From: Xestospongia muta
Lineage: Eukaryota; Porifera; Demospongiae; Haplosclerida; Petrosiidae
Reading direction: 5' to 3'
Assembly (NCBI GenBank): GCA_963693285.1
Contig: OY848927.1
Location: forward strand, 126,501 to 190,500
DNA: 64,000 nucleotides
Positions 13,390-25,880 of the stretch are shown piece by piece. The first letter of the stretch is position 1. Every line of letters starts with the position of its first letter. Below the pieces are notes generated by a model. The model was not told the DNA's origin. It saw only the letters and a list, made by a program, of their open reading frames with translations, and made no database searches. Both the position numbers and the translations under genes were made by a program.

Positions 13390-15898
13390 TTATTTTGATG
13401 TCTTTTTACTATTGTGAGGTGTTAACACAATAAACCTTAATATATCTGAGAGAGATAAAACTCCTATCACATGATGGTGTTCATTAACAATAACTAAACG
13501 ATGAACCTAACAACATAAGAAATAGATTGTGTAACAATTGTGTACTTACTTTTGATTCGACAATTCTCCTTATAATTTTCTCTAATGTTTCACTAGGTAA
13601 GCAAGTTAAAACACCCTCAAATCCCTAGAATAAAGTATTAATTAACTAATTATTTACAGGGGTCTTCCTCACATCTGCTCTATGTTTTAAGGCATCTCTT
13701 AAAGTGACATCAAGATTGTTATAAGTTCTTTCAGCAGCCAAATTCTATTAATAACATTATCACTGTTTAATAAATGTAACAATACTTACAATAACATCAA
13801 ATTTGGCATATATATCAACAACTTTCCCTGTCATGTGACAAGTCATGTGATTCACAAGAACTATCATGTGACTTACTTGTACTATCCACAATAGGTAATG
13901 CTGATATCCTTCTTGATGTAAATATATTAAGAGCAGTAATTATAGGGGTATCAGGAGTTGCCTAATATATCACCCACAATAGAAAGACGTGATTAATGAA
14001 ATAGCACTTACTATAGCAATGTTATTATAACTACCAATACCTAACTCTTGTAATGATTTCCGCATATATGATGGCTGAGGTTCCTCCATTAACTGTGAGA
14101 GGTGTGGCTTATAATTAATTAATGAGGTCATCAACTTACATGACAATACATGTAATGTAATAACCTCTTGTGAGTCAAAATGTAAAGTGCGTTGCCATGG
14201 TAATGATCTATAACTGGAAGTCGATGAATCTTGTTTTCAACCAGTGTTTTGACAGCCTCATACAAGCTATAATCAGATGACTGTCACATGATTATCATGT
14301 GACATATTGTATTACCTTTCTGATGGATCAATTTGCACTAATGAACACTTAACGCTAGCTACAGTTTCCTCTGACACTACATAATGAACAAGATCATTAT
14401 GACGTCATAATCCTAGTAAGAAGGAAACATTACCTTTCCATGTTTGAATAGTCTGTTCCTCAAGTTCATCCATTCCCACCTGAGTCATGTGACATTCATT
14501 ACCAAGTCATGTGATATATAATACTTACAATGGGTGATTTGTAATAGGTCTTTAAAATATTAATAAAGTCAGTTATTGTCAACATACCTAATAAGACATT
14601 ATTACATTGTACAAATAATGTTTTTACTTACCAACAAATTTATTATTAACACTATCCCAAAGAGGAGCTGAACGGACACCTAAACAGATTATAAAGATTA
14701 TGTACTTAATATCAATAACTTACCATTAGCAACCAGAGCAAAAAATGCTTTCTTGACCTGTAAATAATCAACTTGATTGCTGATATGATTAGTAGGGACT
14801 TACTCTTAATTTAGTATCAAATACCACTAATTTTGTACTTGTTGGTATTAAATCATAACATGTCTTTGATCTGAGAAAGTCAGCAAACATCTCTTCATTT
14901 GGAGCTATACATGAGAGCATTACAAAAATGTCAACAGTAAACATCATACTTACATGAACTAGCATTGCTGGATGTTTCAGATAACTCCTCTTCATTGTCA
15001 TGTAACTAAACAAGATACTATTTATAGAACTGTTCTATATATAGTACATTGACCTTATCACTAAACAAGCAGTAAACTTTGAACTTACCACATCCTTCAG
15101 TTCAAATGATAGTGATCTCAACTTTTGAGTAGAATCTGATGAGGTCATTGGTTCGTTGTCAACGATTACTTCCACCTGTTCAGTAGGTTTAGGGGGAGGG
15201 GCTACATAGCTTTTCAATGAGACTAAGTCTAAACAGAATCCAGCACTATCTCGTTCTGGTGAGAAACGACTACCTAATAATAACTCGTTGATGGGTGCGT
15301 AGTCCTTACGATGTTTATCAATTTCTTCAATAGATTGTGGCTTAGGTAATTTTGGTGGGTGTGGTTTCTGCTTTTCTAAAGCGGGAGGTGATGTGATGAC
15401 AGGAGATGCTGGTGTACCAGGCAAAGATGACAATTTAGTAGTTTCTAATGAAGGGGTCATCCCAGGAGTTTCAAACCCAACTTGAACATGAACAGGATTA
15501 GGATTAATGACTTCAGGAACAAAATTAGGACTAATAACGTCAGGGGTAGAACCAATAAGGGGCGAGACCACACCTTTTGCATTATTAGTTTTGTTAGCAG
15601 TATACTCTACGTGCTTAGGAACAGGTGGGCTTTGAGCAACAAGATTTGCAGGTTTGTTAGTTGTATGGCTGTCATCAACATTTGTTCCTGTATGCCATTC
15701 CCAGAAGAGTTCTGATCGTTGAACTGCTTCATCATAACTGGGTCGTTTACCTGTTGTAGGTGGGAACTCTGGTGAACTAGGGGCTGTTGAAAAATTACCT
15801 TCACCTGATCAAGAGAGAAAGTAATAAGATAATATTATAATGAAATAATTACCTGTTAATGAATGGGAACTACCATTAGTTTCCATGGGATTTGCCAT
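13390..15898 (-). CDS. PRKAG: AMP-activated protein kinase gamma subunit
   Basis: Regulatory, nucleotide-sensing subunit of AMPK. Start at 15898 gives [14 protein letters not shown], followed by a Pro/Ser/Thr-rich N-terminal extension of roughly 250 residues (exons about 15607-15818 and 15087-15600). This resembles the long gamma-2/gamma-3 isoforms and not the short gamma-1. Downstream exons encode the CBS core: [87 protein letters not shown], and a last CBS repeat with VHRLVIVNE and GVLSLSDIL. The four CBS repeats build the AMP/ATP sites; the His-Arg-Leu motifs are conserved. TAA at 13390. No upstream gene lies within 1.7 kb on its 5' side. Confidence 0.9.
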
Positions 15899-17545
15899 CT
15901 AGAGAGAGGACAGACAATATTACAACGTAATATGGTCACTCAAGTGTGTCTTACTTCAGAATTGCTTGAGTGTAGGCGCTACAGCAAACAGTCACTCCTC
16001 CATATCATAATAGTATTCATGAGAAACGCAGGCGTGGTCCATATGACCATATATGGACATACCACAGTACATGTACATGTAGTACATAAAGGGTGGATCT
16101 TATCTTTAAGGGGACTTCTCTGGGATTTGCCCAGAACTGTAATTTTGCTGATCCTGCATCACATGCACAATATAAGATAGTGTATTATACAACATTCTTA
16201 CAAGAGAAGAGGAAAGAAAGTTATGGCAGTACTTATTAGCTATAGTTAAGATTTTCCTGTATGAATATAGGGTAAGTTTTACATGAAATCATTTTCATTT
16301 TAGATAGAGTGTCCATTATTCTTGTAATAATAATGTGTTTGTTATAACCACTATAGACAGACATCTCATTATCGTATAAGTGGCCGCAAACACTCCCTTT
16401 TTCTACATTTATACAATGTAGTACTGCAGTATGGCATATACTGCAGTAGAAGAATCCTTATAACATATGAAGCTCTGCGTTGGATCATACAATAAATATA
16501 GTTACACCCACAACTAATCAACTTCACAATATGATAGTTGTGATGGTTACTAAGGGACCAGTTATAATTATAAAGAGCTTTGATAAGAGTGGTCTTCATT
16601 TTCAGTTTACTTATAATTCAAAACACTATTTCTATGACATCATCTTAACCAATGATGTTATTGGTTCCTAATAAATGTGAGTAACACCCATATATGGTAT
16701 GGCTTTGAATCACTTGAAAATCCCCCCTTATCAAATTTACACAAATAGTATAGCTTTCAATTTACTAGTGTTATCTGATACCTGACACCTTTTGAGGGAT
16801 TTCATTTAACTGCTACTGAAACCATTTATTGTTAATGTTATGGTATGTGGTGTACACACCCCAATTGTCTCTTATCTGTCCTAGTGGTTGATTTACAGCT
16901 TCGGTATCAGAATAAGCCACTCCTTTCAATTTAGACAAGCTTCAGGTGTTCTAAGAAAGATATAGTCCATGCCTTACCTCTTGGTCACCTCAGTCCACCT
17001 TAAGGCTGACCTTCACACTAAAGAGGCTATGATTATTGACACCTTTGGGTAAAGAAGGAGGGATTTCATAATCTGTGCTTATAAACAATTATTGCTTTCC
17101 CAAAGACATCAACACTTCATTGAAATTAGATGTATAGACAATCCTGTTTTCACAATAGCACAACATGTAAAATTCCCTTGAATGTGAAATTACAAAACAG
17201 TTCTATAGCTTTTCCCATAATAATAATAACTGATTAGATATATGTGACTTTAGTATTATAAATAATGCATGGATATGTAAATAAAGACACCTACACAAAT
17301 CCTCCCTATTCAAAATTGTTGTTGTCAATCTCCTTGACATCCTGTGATGAATAAATAAGTTTCCTTCTCGTAGTAGATTAAATGATAAGATAACATTAAG
17401 GGGATTCAATAAAGTCAATTTTTTTTACTGATATCTGTGTTTTGAATGTACTGTTGTTAAGGGGAAACCTGTGACAAATAACCACTCTTTCTTCCCCTGT
17501 AATGATATTCATCAGACAGAGTGGGAGGTAGAGTTTAACTAGCTG
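15899..17545. other. Intergenic spacer between AMPK gamma and the TNF-like gene
   Basis: About 1.7 kb between two divergent genes, the largest ordinary spacer in the left half. I find no credible exon chain on either strand; open frames here are short and have no recognisable motifs. It presumably holds promoter and 5' UTR sequence for both genes, but I can point to no specific element apart from the TATA box listed separately. Confidence 0.5.
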
Positions 17546-17553
17546 TATATAAG
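17546..17553 (+). promoter_or_regulatory. TATA box of the TNF-like gene
   Basis: TATATAAG, 130 bp upstream of the ATG at 17684. A pyrimidine-rich acceptor-like tract ending TTTGCAG at about 17670 suggests a 5' UTR intron between this promoter and the ATG. Confidence 0.45.
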
Positions 17554-17683
17554 CACTGTCACTTTGAGTGCATTTCTCAAAGCGTTTTACTGAAGTCACT
17601 CAGCTACTATATCATATTATTGTAAATAAATATGCTCAATAATATTTACTTTAACTTCATTTCTTTGCAGTTACATTCCAAAT

Positions 17684-18891
17684 ATGGATGCAGAGAAGGG
17701 TCTCCCTATTGGTTCAAAGAAAGAGAGCTCAGACAATAGCATGGAAAAGCCTCATAACCACAACAGCAACAAGTCCTGGAAAATAGCAATAACACTGACA
17801 GTGTTATTAGCAATACTTGCCTGTGCACTCTCTGTTTGCACTTTGGCATTTCAGCTTTGGGGACATCACTGTCTCCTAAAAAAAGATTTTTCAGGAGAAT
17901 ATGACTTTTATAACTCAACAAAGGAACAACAAGTACTTGACAAAGTCAGTTTATTAATACATATACTATTATACATCAAATGATCCTGCTTTTTTACAGG
18001 TTGCTCACATTTTATACGATAGTGAGTATAATGAGACTGCACAACAAGGACAAAGAGTCTCACGAATGGCTGATTGGACCTCTGAGTTTTACCCTAGTTT
18101 GGTCAGTTAGTATTATGTTGCTATATGATGCTATTTTTATCAACAGATGGTGAAGCCCTCTGCTCATATTACTGGGAAAATGCAAGGAGACACACTTGTA
18201 CATATTCTAGGTAAGCCATATGACCTAATATAGTAATAATATACTCTTTTTGTCTTCAGAAACCGCCAGTACCAAAGTACAAATTTTGTCTGCTGGTTGG
18301 ACCTGTGATTCCATTTATAAGGGTCATATATTGGGAGGGATGCAATATAATAGTGTCAATGGGTTTCTTAAAGTGCCAGTTAAAGGCATCTACTTTGTAT
18401 ACAGTCAAGTACTCTTAAATATTAGTTCACCAAATACTGTACCCAATACAAATGGTGCAGTTTATGAGCCTGTTAAACTTGGTCATAGTACAGTGTCATG
18501 TCAATGCAACAATGAGAAGAAGATTATATTTCCATGTTTCTGTGCTAAACTACAAGGAGGCATAACCTATAATAATTTTAAGGCTAAGTCAATGATGGAA
18601 AGTTATTCGTGGTATCATGGACTTGGAGGGACTAGTTACCAGGGAGCATTGTTTGAACTTGACGCTAATTCATATATTGCAGTAGTTCCCAAAGTACCTG
18701 ACATTGGCAGTCCTAAATTTAACATTCAAGCAACTAACATCAATTCATTTTTTGGAGCATTTTTTGTTACTGGACTCACTCCACCTCCCTCTCCCTCTCC
18801 ACCTCCACCTCCCTCTCCTTCTCCCTCCCTCTCTCCCTCTCCCTTCCCTTCTCCTTCTGCTTATTCCTCTCCTTCTCCTTCTGTTATATAA
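17684..18891 (+). CDS. TNF-superfamily type II membrane ligand with Pro/Ser tail
   Basis: Cytokine-type ligand. Four exons encode about 340 residues. A short Lys/Asn-rich cytosolic N-terminus is followed by one transmembrane helix (IAITLTVLLAILACALSV, about residues 33-52) with no signal peptide, the type II layout of TNF ligands. After a stalk comes the TNF homology domain: KPSAHITGKMQGD opening strand, ILSAGWTCDSIYKGHILGG, VPVKGIYFVYSQVLLN, a Cys-rich CD/EF region (CQCNNEKKIIFPCFC), GALFELDANSYIAVVP and a closing FFGAFFVTGL. These are family signatures. Unusually, about 37 Pro/Ser-rich residues follow the final strand; in most TNF ligands the chain ends there. Receptor partner cannot be inferred. 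Confidence 0.85.
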
Positions 18892-19050
18892 TAACTCTGT
18901 CATTTACAATAATAATTTTGTTTCAATGTAATATTTTTAATTTTCAAATAACATGTTAAAAAATTTAATTTCATAGAATATATTGTGGTTTAAATCACAA
19001 CACATCAAAGGTCTCATTATTATACTACAGTATTAATGAGTAAGGGAGTG

Positions 19051-19721
19051 TTACACATTTGAGTCTTGAACAATTTGTACTGGACTTTTAGCAAAAGGAG
19101 ACATAAGGCCTCCATCTAATGATGCTTTAACTCTAATTTGTCGAAAGAAACGAGCTGAAACATCCACTAATGGAGTAAAAAAAGCTTTGAGTGGCTCTGT
19201 CAAAGCAGGCAGAGTTGAATTAACAACAAGTAGAAAACTTTTAAGAGATGGATACAACAGCCACGATATAGTAAACGATACAAAACTTAAAATGATACCC
19301 CAAATCACAGCAAGAAAAATACCAAATATAATCACTAATGTATTGTAGAGAATTAGTTTAGTGTACTTGAAGACTAGACCAAGAACTTTATAAATCTGAG
19401 GAACTGTACGAGTACTTTTGTGCTCCCGAAAACAAGCCTCAAATTCCAGCTACATTGAAATAAATAAAATATTACAAAGCAACCCAAACTTACATCAAGA
19501 TATTTTGATGGAATCATTGGAGAGTCATCTTCATTGCTATCATCATTGTCATCTTTTTGTCTCCTTCGGTTACCTCCCTCACTTGTCTCTACTATAGGAA
19601 CATTGATAGTTTGAGGAGGAGGGAAGTAAGGACTAGCTTGATAACCAGGAGCTGGTCCATATGGAGGAGAATAAAATTGATCATTTCCTGAAACAGCTTT
19701 GACTTGATCGTAGCTTGACAT
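19051..19721 (-). CDS. Caveolin-like protein
   Basis: Two exons (19494-19721 and 19051-about 19449) encode about 208 residues. The N-terminal half is Pro/Tyr-rich then acidic (DDNDDSNEDDSP) and soluble. The C-terminal half has a caveolin-type hairpin: GIFLAVIWGIILSFVSFTIS, then WLLYPSLKSFLL and DVSARFFRQIRVK. The pattern GIP/F-xALIWGI-F-SF, VP-xxKSFL and IFxxVRI is that of the caveolin scaffolding-to-hairpin region, and spacing is close to vertebrate caveolin-1. Caveolins oligomerise in the inner leaflet of the plasma membrane and can shape caveolae. I do not see a full FEDVIAEP signature upstream of the scaffolding region. Convergent with the TNF-like gene, divergent from the FLVCR-like gene. 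Confidence 0.75.
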
Positions 19722-19911
19722 TTTTCTTTAATATTATGTGAAGGAGGAGGAAGCAGAATAAAAGATCTTGTTATTTTCTTTTATACTAGACTATCAGATG
19801 ACCAGTTAGAGTGTATATCACATGATGTTAATTGCCATATTATGAATGTTATTATAGCAATCACATGTTCACTCTATTGTTTTGATGAGTCAACTGTTGT
19901 ATTTTTAAGTA

Positions 19912-21824
19912 ATGGAGAGACAAACAAGTGAGGTTAATATTGTGAACTCTGGAATGCTCACATGACACTCATCTTCCAGTCAGGAGTTATGTGGAATGAT
20001 TACTTGTCTGAGAAATCAGAAAACAAGTTACAAGAGGAAACATCATCTTTGTTAAATGATAAGGAGACTTTAGTAGTTTATAAGAGTAGATGGTTAGCTT
20101 TAGGCGTGTTCATGCTACATATGATCTCCAACAATGCCATTTGGATTACATTCAGTCCCATTGCTTCAATTGTTCAATGTTACTATGAAGTGTCCTTGTT
20201 TTGGATCAATGCCCTATCTTGGGTCTATATGTTAGCATACACATTATTTATAATACCTGCTATGTGGTTCTTGGAACGATTTGGGTTAAAATGGACAGCA
20301 GTTGTTGGTGGATGCATGAATGCAGCAGGGGCATGGCTAAGATTTGTAGGAGCAGGTACACTTTTGTATAACCCACTTCTCACATTACTCTTTTATAGAT
20401 CCCAGTTTGTTTTGGGTATTATTTACTGGTCAAGTAATAACATCAATTACTTATTTAATAGAGAATAATGGCTGTTCCAAATTATCAGCTATTTGGTTCC
20501 CACCTCAAGAGAGAGCAATAGCTACTACATTGTATGCAATGATCTCATCACAAGTATGATATTAACAAATGTATTTATATTGTATAACTCCATTCTAGTT
20601 TGGTGTTCTCATTGGACTCCTAATAGGCCCATTGGTAATTAGTGAGGGCGGAGACATCCTTTGTAATAAAACAATACAAGATACTCTAATTTTTGATGAC
20701 ACAAGAAATGAGACACATAACAAGTTATTTTATTATCTTTTAGGACAAGCTATCTTTGCTACTTTAATTCTACCAGTTACATTTAGTAAGTTATCCATCA
20801 TTACTTGTATCTATTATTCTATATATAGTTATGCCTGAAGCTCCACCCACCCCTCCAAGCATAACGTCACATATTGAAAAGAAGTTACCAAATCAATCAT
20901 TCTTATATCTAATATGTGATGCATTTAAGAATCATTATTTTCTTTTATTTTTAATAGTTAGTGGTAAGTCATTGAAATATAACATGATATACGTTATTAT
21001 CATTATTTATTACAGGGGTATTGACAGCATCTGGGGGTGCATATACATCAGTATTTGAAGAAGTATTACATAATGCAGGATACAAACATGATCAACGTTA
21101 CATAGGCTATTTAGGAAGTAGTATGACATTAGCATCAATAATAGGACTCTTAGCTATGGGACGATGGATTGACTACAGTAAAAAATTTTTGTATGTTCCT
21201 AAAGTTTGTTTCATAATTTTAACATTATTTTCTTTAGTTGTACGACAGTTGCTTTATGTTTTGCAAGTACAACAGCAACTGTAGCATTATCTGTGACAGT
21301 TCAGTTCAATTGTCCTTTTTATATTGTTTTTATTGCAGCTACAATCACTAGGTTTGTAAATGTTAATATAAAATAAAATACTTTGTCTCAGTGGTTTCTT
21401 AAGTTTAATAGGAGCTGTATCATTTGAATATGCAGTAGAAATGACATTTCCTTTACCAGAGAGTATATCGGCTGGTCTACTTAATGTCACTATGCAGGTT
21501 TATTAACATTAATAGTTATGAAGATTTATTAATATTAATAATTAATTAATAAGTTATTATATACTAGTTATTACTGGTTATTAATGACATATGTTTCTTT
21601 ATAGATTATAAGTCTATTGATGATTGTTGTAGTAGGGCAGTTAGTACAACATCAATTAGCACTTTATGGTAACTATATATTTACTGGAACATTGCTGTTC
21701 TCTAGTGTTTTAATGGGTAAGAGTTACATTGGTATATTTAACCCTTTGTCTACAACTTATTGCAGTCTTTGTACGGCCCAAGTTAAGACGAGTCACAATA
21801 GAACATGATAAATCAATAAATTAA
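19912..21824 (+). CDS. FLVCR/SLC49-type major facilitator transporter
   Basis: Multi-pass carrier of the SLC49 (FLVCR) branch of the major facilitator superfamily; family members move choline, ethanolamine or haem. Likely first exon 19912-19932 (MERQTSE) spliced at 19980. An alternative ATG is 19962. The first helices read SRWLALGVFMLHMISNNAIW, then DWLS-like NALSWVYMLAYTLFIIPAMW, FLERFGLKWTAVVGG and NAAGAWLRFVG. A 46-nt intron precedes DPSLFWVLFTGQVITSI, then KLSAIWFPPQERAIATTL, FGVLIGLLIGPLV and, downstream, YLGSSMTLASIIGLLAMG. About 12 helices are expected over 8-9 exons. Its TAA ends 11 nt from the MCCC1 stop on the other strand. Substrate is not deducible. Confidence 0.83.
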
Positions 21825-21835
21825 AAGTATTCATT

Positions 21836-23706
21836 TTATTCTGTTATGTCTTCTAGTTCTATTACTTTAGAATCAGGTGGTACAGTATCACCTTCTTTGT
21901 AAAATACTTGTTCTATTATACCATCATATGGAGCTAAAATATTAGTCTAATATTGGAGTTAATTAAAGGGTTATCACTCAATAATCATACCTCCATCTTC
22001 ATCCCTTCAACTGTCATTAGAACTTGACCTTTTTTAACAATATCACCAGCTACAACTAGCACCTGTAATTAACTACATAATTAACTTTTAATTGAATCAG
22101 TAATTACTTTATTAACTCGTGTAGAGTAAGCTGGTGATCTAGCTCCGCCCACATCCTGTAATGATTGTTGTGTGTAGAATTCAGGTTGAACTAATTCGAC
22201 ACTAAAATGACGACCATCCTATAGTAATACACAGTATTGTTGCTATGGTTACTGGCCACTTCATACATTAGTAAAGCAATGTATTGTAGTGTCTTGAAAT
22301 ACAATGTCGGCCATTACTCTTTTCTCTCCAAGAAATCCATTAAAAATAAGTCGGCTATCTTTCTCTGTCACTGTCCCTTCAGCTGATATCCACTATAAAT
22401 GAGCAAGACCCTTTTATCAAAGTATTAAATTAAGACACTTACTTCATTGTCATCACAAGTACTAATAGAATATCTATCATTGTCGTGATATTGTACATCA
22501 GCTGTAAATACTAAATACAAGAGAGTAGATTATATCTGTCCTTCCATCATACCTTCTCCATTTGCTTTTAATGATATTTGTCGTGAATGTAAAGTGTTCA
22601 CTCTAATTCCACTATTGGTATTAAACAATGAATAAGGATCTATAGCATATTATATTAATATATTATCGTAAGTTTATTGATACCATGTTCATAAAATGAA
22701 CTATCTCTCTGCCTTTCCAGTAGTAGGAATACAAGGACAGCTAGTTGTTGTTGATAGGGGGACAACCCCTTAATATCGGGGAATAATGCTTTTTTGTGTT
22801 GCTATGGTAACAGTTAATTAAGACATTATGTTAGGGTTTATACCTCAATGAATCCGGTATGAACGTCTCCACTTTGAAATGCAGGATGTTCTGCTAATGA
22901 AGTTAGGAAAGAGAGATTACTGTGTACTCCTACAATCTAAAAATTAGAGTAAATTAATTATTAATGGGTGTGGCAATACTTGGTAGCGTTGCAAAGCTGT
23001 AATAAGTTTTCTTAATGCCATTTCCCTTGTATTAGAACTGACTACAAGTTTAGCAATCATAGGATCATAATGAGGTGTCACTTCATCTCCTAATGGATGT
23101 ATAAAAGTGTAAATGGATATATAGATACATTTAATAGATGCATAGTATACAAATAGCTATTAAAATGGACACATGCCTTGTCTAACTCCAGTATCAATCC
23201 TCACAGTGCTAGATAATTTGGGTGTGGTTAAATGATGTAAATATCCAGGACTTGGCATAAAAGACCTATAGTTGTAAGTAAAAATATAATTAATTAATTT
23301 TATTACTAACTCTGCTGGATTTTCTGCATAGATTCTAGCTTCAAAGGCGTGTCCAATACAAGGTATATCAGATTGTTCTAATGGCAGGGGTTCACCCGAT
23401 GCTACCTGGAGAGACTACATATTACAAAAACTGATATGAACTAACTCTAATTTGCCATTCTACAAGGTCTGTCCCTGTAATCATCTCAGTAATTGGATGT
23501 TCTACTTGTAGTCTTGTATTCATTTCCATAAAGTAAAAGTTTTCATCAATGTCCATTATAAATTCCACAGTGCCTATAATAATTAACATTAATTGGCATT
23601 AATTAATACTAAGCCACACCCACCAGCACCCACATAACCCACAGCTTTAGCAGCTCGTACAGCAGCAGCCCAAATAGCTTCTTTTGTTTCATTCTTTAAA
23701 CCAGGC

Positions 23707-23746
<40 letters not shown>

Positions 23747-25090
23747 ATTAACCCAATCTGTTGTGTCAAGAACTTACTGCAGGAGCTTCTTCGATAATTT
23801 TTTGATGTCTTCTTTGTACACTACAATCTCTCTCGTACAAATGTACAATGTTGCCATATTTATCACCAAATATTTGAACCTCAACATGCCTAGGCAAAAT
23901 CTTGTATAAATTAATAAATACTTACCTTGGTTTCTCTACATATTTCTCCAACAGAACTTTATCATCATTGAACGATTTCATAGCTTCACTTCGACATGAT
24001 TCAAGTAGAGTATTAAACTCCGCCTCATCAGGAACGATACGCATACCCTTATTGGGATGATGTCATTATTATGTCATTTTGATGTCATTTACTTTTCCAC
24101 CACCTCCCAAATCAGCTTTAATCAATACAGGATAGCTAATAATATTAATGATATAATCAAAGAATAATATATCAGGAGCTTACCCAATTTTATCAGCTTC
24201 TGCTTTTAATGTGCTATCAGACTGATCATCTCCGAAATATCCAGGTACAATAGGTACTGAGGATTGACTCATAATGGCTTTAGATACCCTAAATATTAGA
24301 GGTATAACCCTTTAATTAATCAAAGTAATTACCCTTTAACGCCCATCTTTTCAATGGCTGATGCAGGAGGTCCAATAAATTCAATACCTTCTTTTTTACA
24401 GAGATCTGCAAAATGTCTGTTTTCAGACAGAAACCCATACCCAGGATGGATAGCCTAGGAATGTGGATAATAGGGAAACAGATCACACAAGTCTCACCTG
24501 ACTCCTCGTCTTTTTAGCGACATCAATAATCTTATCCATACGTAAATAACTATCACTTGAAGGAGGAGGTCCGATACAGTATGCTTCATCAGACTATGTG
24601 ATGAAAAGACAAATAGACTTGTTCAGTATTAGTCTATATTAACCCATAATGTACATGTACTCAATAGATATCAAACACAATTCTGATATAATGTTAACGT
24701 TACTAGTCCTATAATATGGCTGACTAATTAAAGACAATTAAAACATAGTGGGTGTGGCTTCAAACTCAAAATCCGTTAAAAGTATCTTACCATGTCGACA
24801 TGCATTGTGTATTTATCAGCTTCACTATAAACAGCTACAGTTTGTATGCCTAATAAATGAGCAGTTCTCATAACACGACATGCTATTTCCCCTCGATTAG
24901 CGACCAAGATCTTGTCAAATAAACCAGTAGTGGATGTACCAGAAATATCACGTGACATCAGGTGATGTATTCCATACCTGTTCATGAAGATCATAAGAAT
25001 GTCACATGATTTAATGATACAGTACTTGTGTCTAGTTTGTGTTACAGCCCATCTTCCTAAAAGAGTTATGAGTCCTCCATAAGCAGCCAT
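21836..25090 (-). CDS. MCCC1: 3-methylcrotonyl-CoA carboxylase alpha (biotinylated) subunit
   Basis: Mitochondrial leucine-degradation enzyme subunit that carboxylates biotin with ATP and bicarbonate. Start at 25090 with an N-terminal leader rich in basic and hydrophobic residues, suitable for mitochondrial import. Then [77 protein letters not shown] and the ATP-grasp loop GGGGKGMRIV. Next come [28 protein letters not shown] and [13 protein letters not shown]. The C-terminal biotinyl domain has VEGMKMETN, with the biotin-accepting Lys codon at 21997-21999. Order and sequence fit MCCC1 better than PCCA or pyruvate carboxylase. More than 15 short introns; one holds an AG dinucleotide repeat. 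Confidence 0.92.
23711..23743. repeat. (AG)16 microsatellite
   Basis: Uninterrupted AG dinucleotide run inside an MCCC1 intron. Confidence 0.95.
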
Positions 25091-25286
25091 ACTGGGTTAA
25101 AAATGTAAATACTAATAGCTCCATTTTTAACCCTTTGCTGAGCAAACTTTGTTGTATACGGAGATATTAACCTCATTGCATTTCCTAATAAATTTTTAAT
25201 TTATTTTTTTAGGAAATAGGATTTTTTTCTACATAAACTTTAAAACGTATCAGTTTACGTCCATATTCTTTAAACCTCGTGTGATC

Positions 25287-25612
25287 ATGGGAAAACTTAA
25301 TGTAGCTTTGTTTCATTACTTATCTCGAGAAGATTTCAGAGTTTTAACTGCTGTAAGTTAGTAGTCATTCATGTAATTTTATATCAATATTAAATAGGTT
25401 AAAATGGGGATGAAAAATCATTAAATCGGTCCTATTGGTTTAGTTGCTGCTAAAGTTCAGTTTGTCATAAAGTCCTTAGAAATTTAGTGGAACATCTGTT
25501 ACCATGAACATAACAAAGGTAAAAAAAACCGTAAAATAATCTATACTAGTTTAACAATTGTCTAGGTTGTGGTTATCGTTTGACTTTTACTGGATATGAT
25601 TATTTAGCATAA
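25287..25612 (+). pseudogene. RIOK2: RIOK2 N-terminal pseudogene fragment
   Basis: The first exon reads MGKLNVALFHYLSREDFRVL without a break, the start of RIO kinase 2 (winged-helix N-domain, 40S ribosome maturation). A proper donor (GTAAGT) and short intron follow. The second exon begins VKMGMKNH, then hits TAA at 25422. Recognisable but damaged sequence continues (SLRNLVEHLL), then a third segment GCGYRLTFTGYDYLA ends in TAA at 25610. Introns sit where exons would join, so this is a decayed genomic copy and not a processed retrocopy. The kinase domain is absent. It lies at the left edge of the repeat zone. Confidence 0.8.
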
Positions 25613-25613
25613 T

Positions 25614-25880
25614 TATTTAAATAATAGTAGAAATAGTTGCTAAATAAAATACACACATCAAATAATAGTAGAAATAGTATTAAATAATAGTAGAAATAGT
25701 TGCTAAATAAAATGTAAATAATAGTAGAAATAGTTGCAAATAATAGAAATAGTAGAAATAGTTGCTAAATAAAATACACATTATAAATAATAATAGAAAA
25801 TAGTTCCAAATAATAATAGTTGTTGCTACATTGTAAATAATAGTAGAAATAGTTGCTAAATTGTAAATAATATAGTAGAT
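25614..25880. repeat. Minisatellite with AATAGTAGAAATAGTTGC-type units
   Basis: Imperfect tandem units of about 30 bp built from 'aataatagtagaaatagt' and 'tgctaaataaaat' or 'tgctaaattgt', directly downstream of the RIOK2 pseudogene. Confidence 0.8.

Noticed and set aside
15863..16180. 105-codon frame on the plus strand upstream of AMPK gamma
   Set aside because: It overlaps the first AMPK gamma exon on the opposite strand and has no motif or splice support.
17461..17470. NF-kB-like site (GGGGAAACCT) upstream of the TNF-like gene
   Set aside because: It departs from the consensus in the pyrimidine half, and a 10-base near match in 1.7 kb is not significant.
18704..18931. Second open frame overlapping the end of the TNF-like gene
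   Set aside because: It is the shifted reading of the same Pro/Ser repeat (Leu/Pro-rich) and has no independent support.
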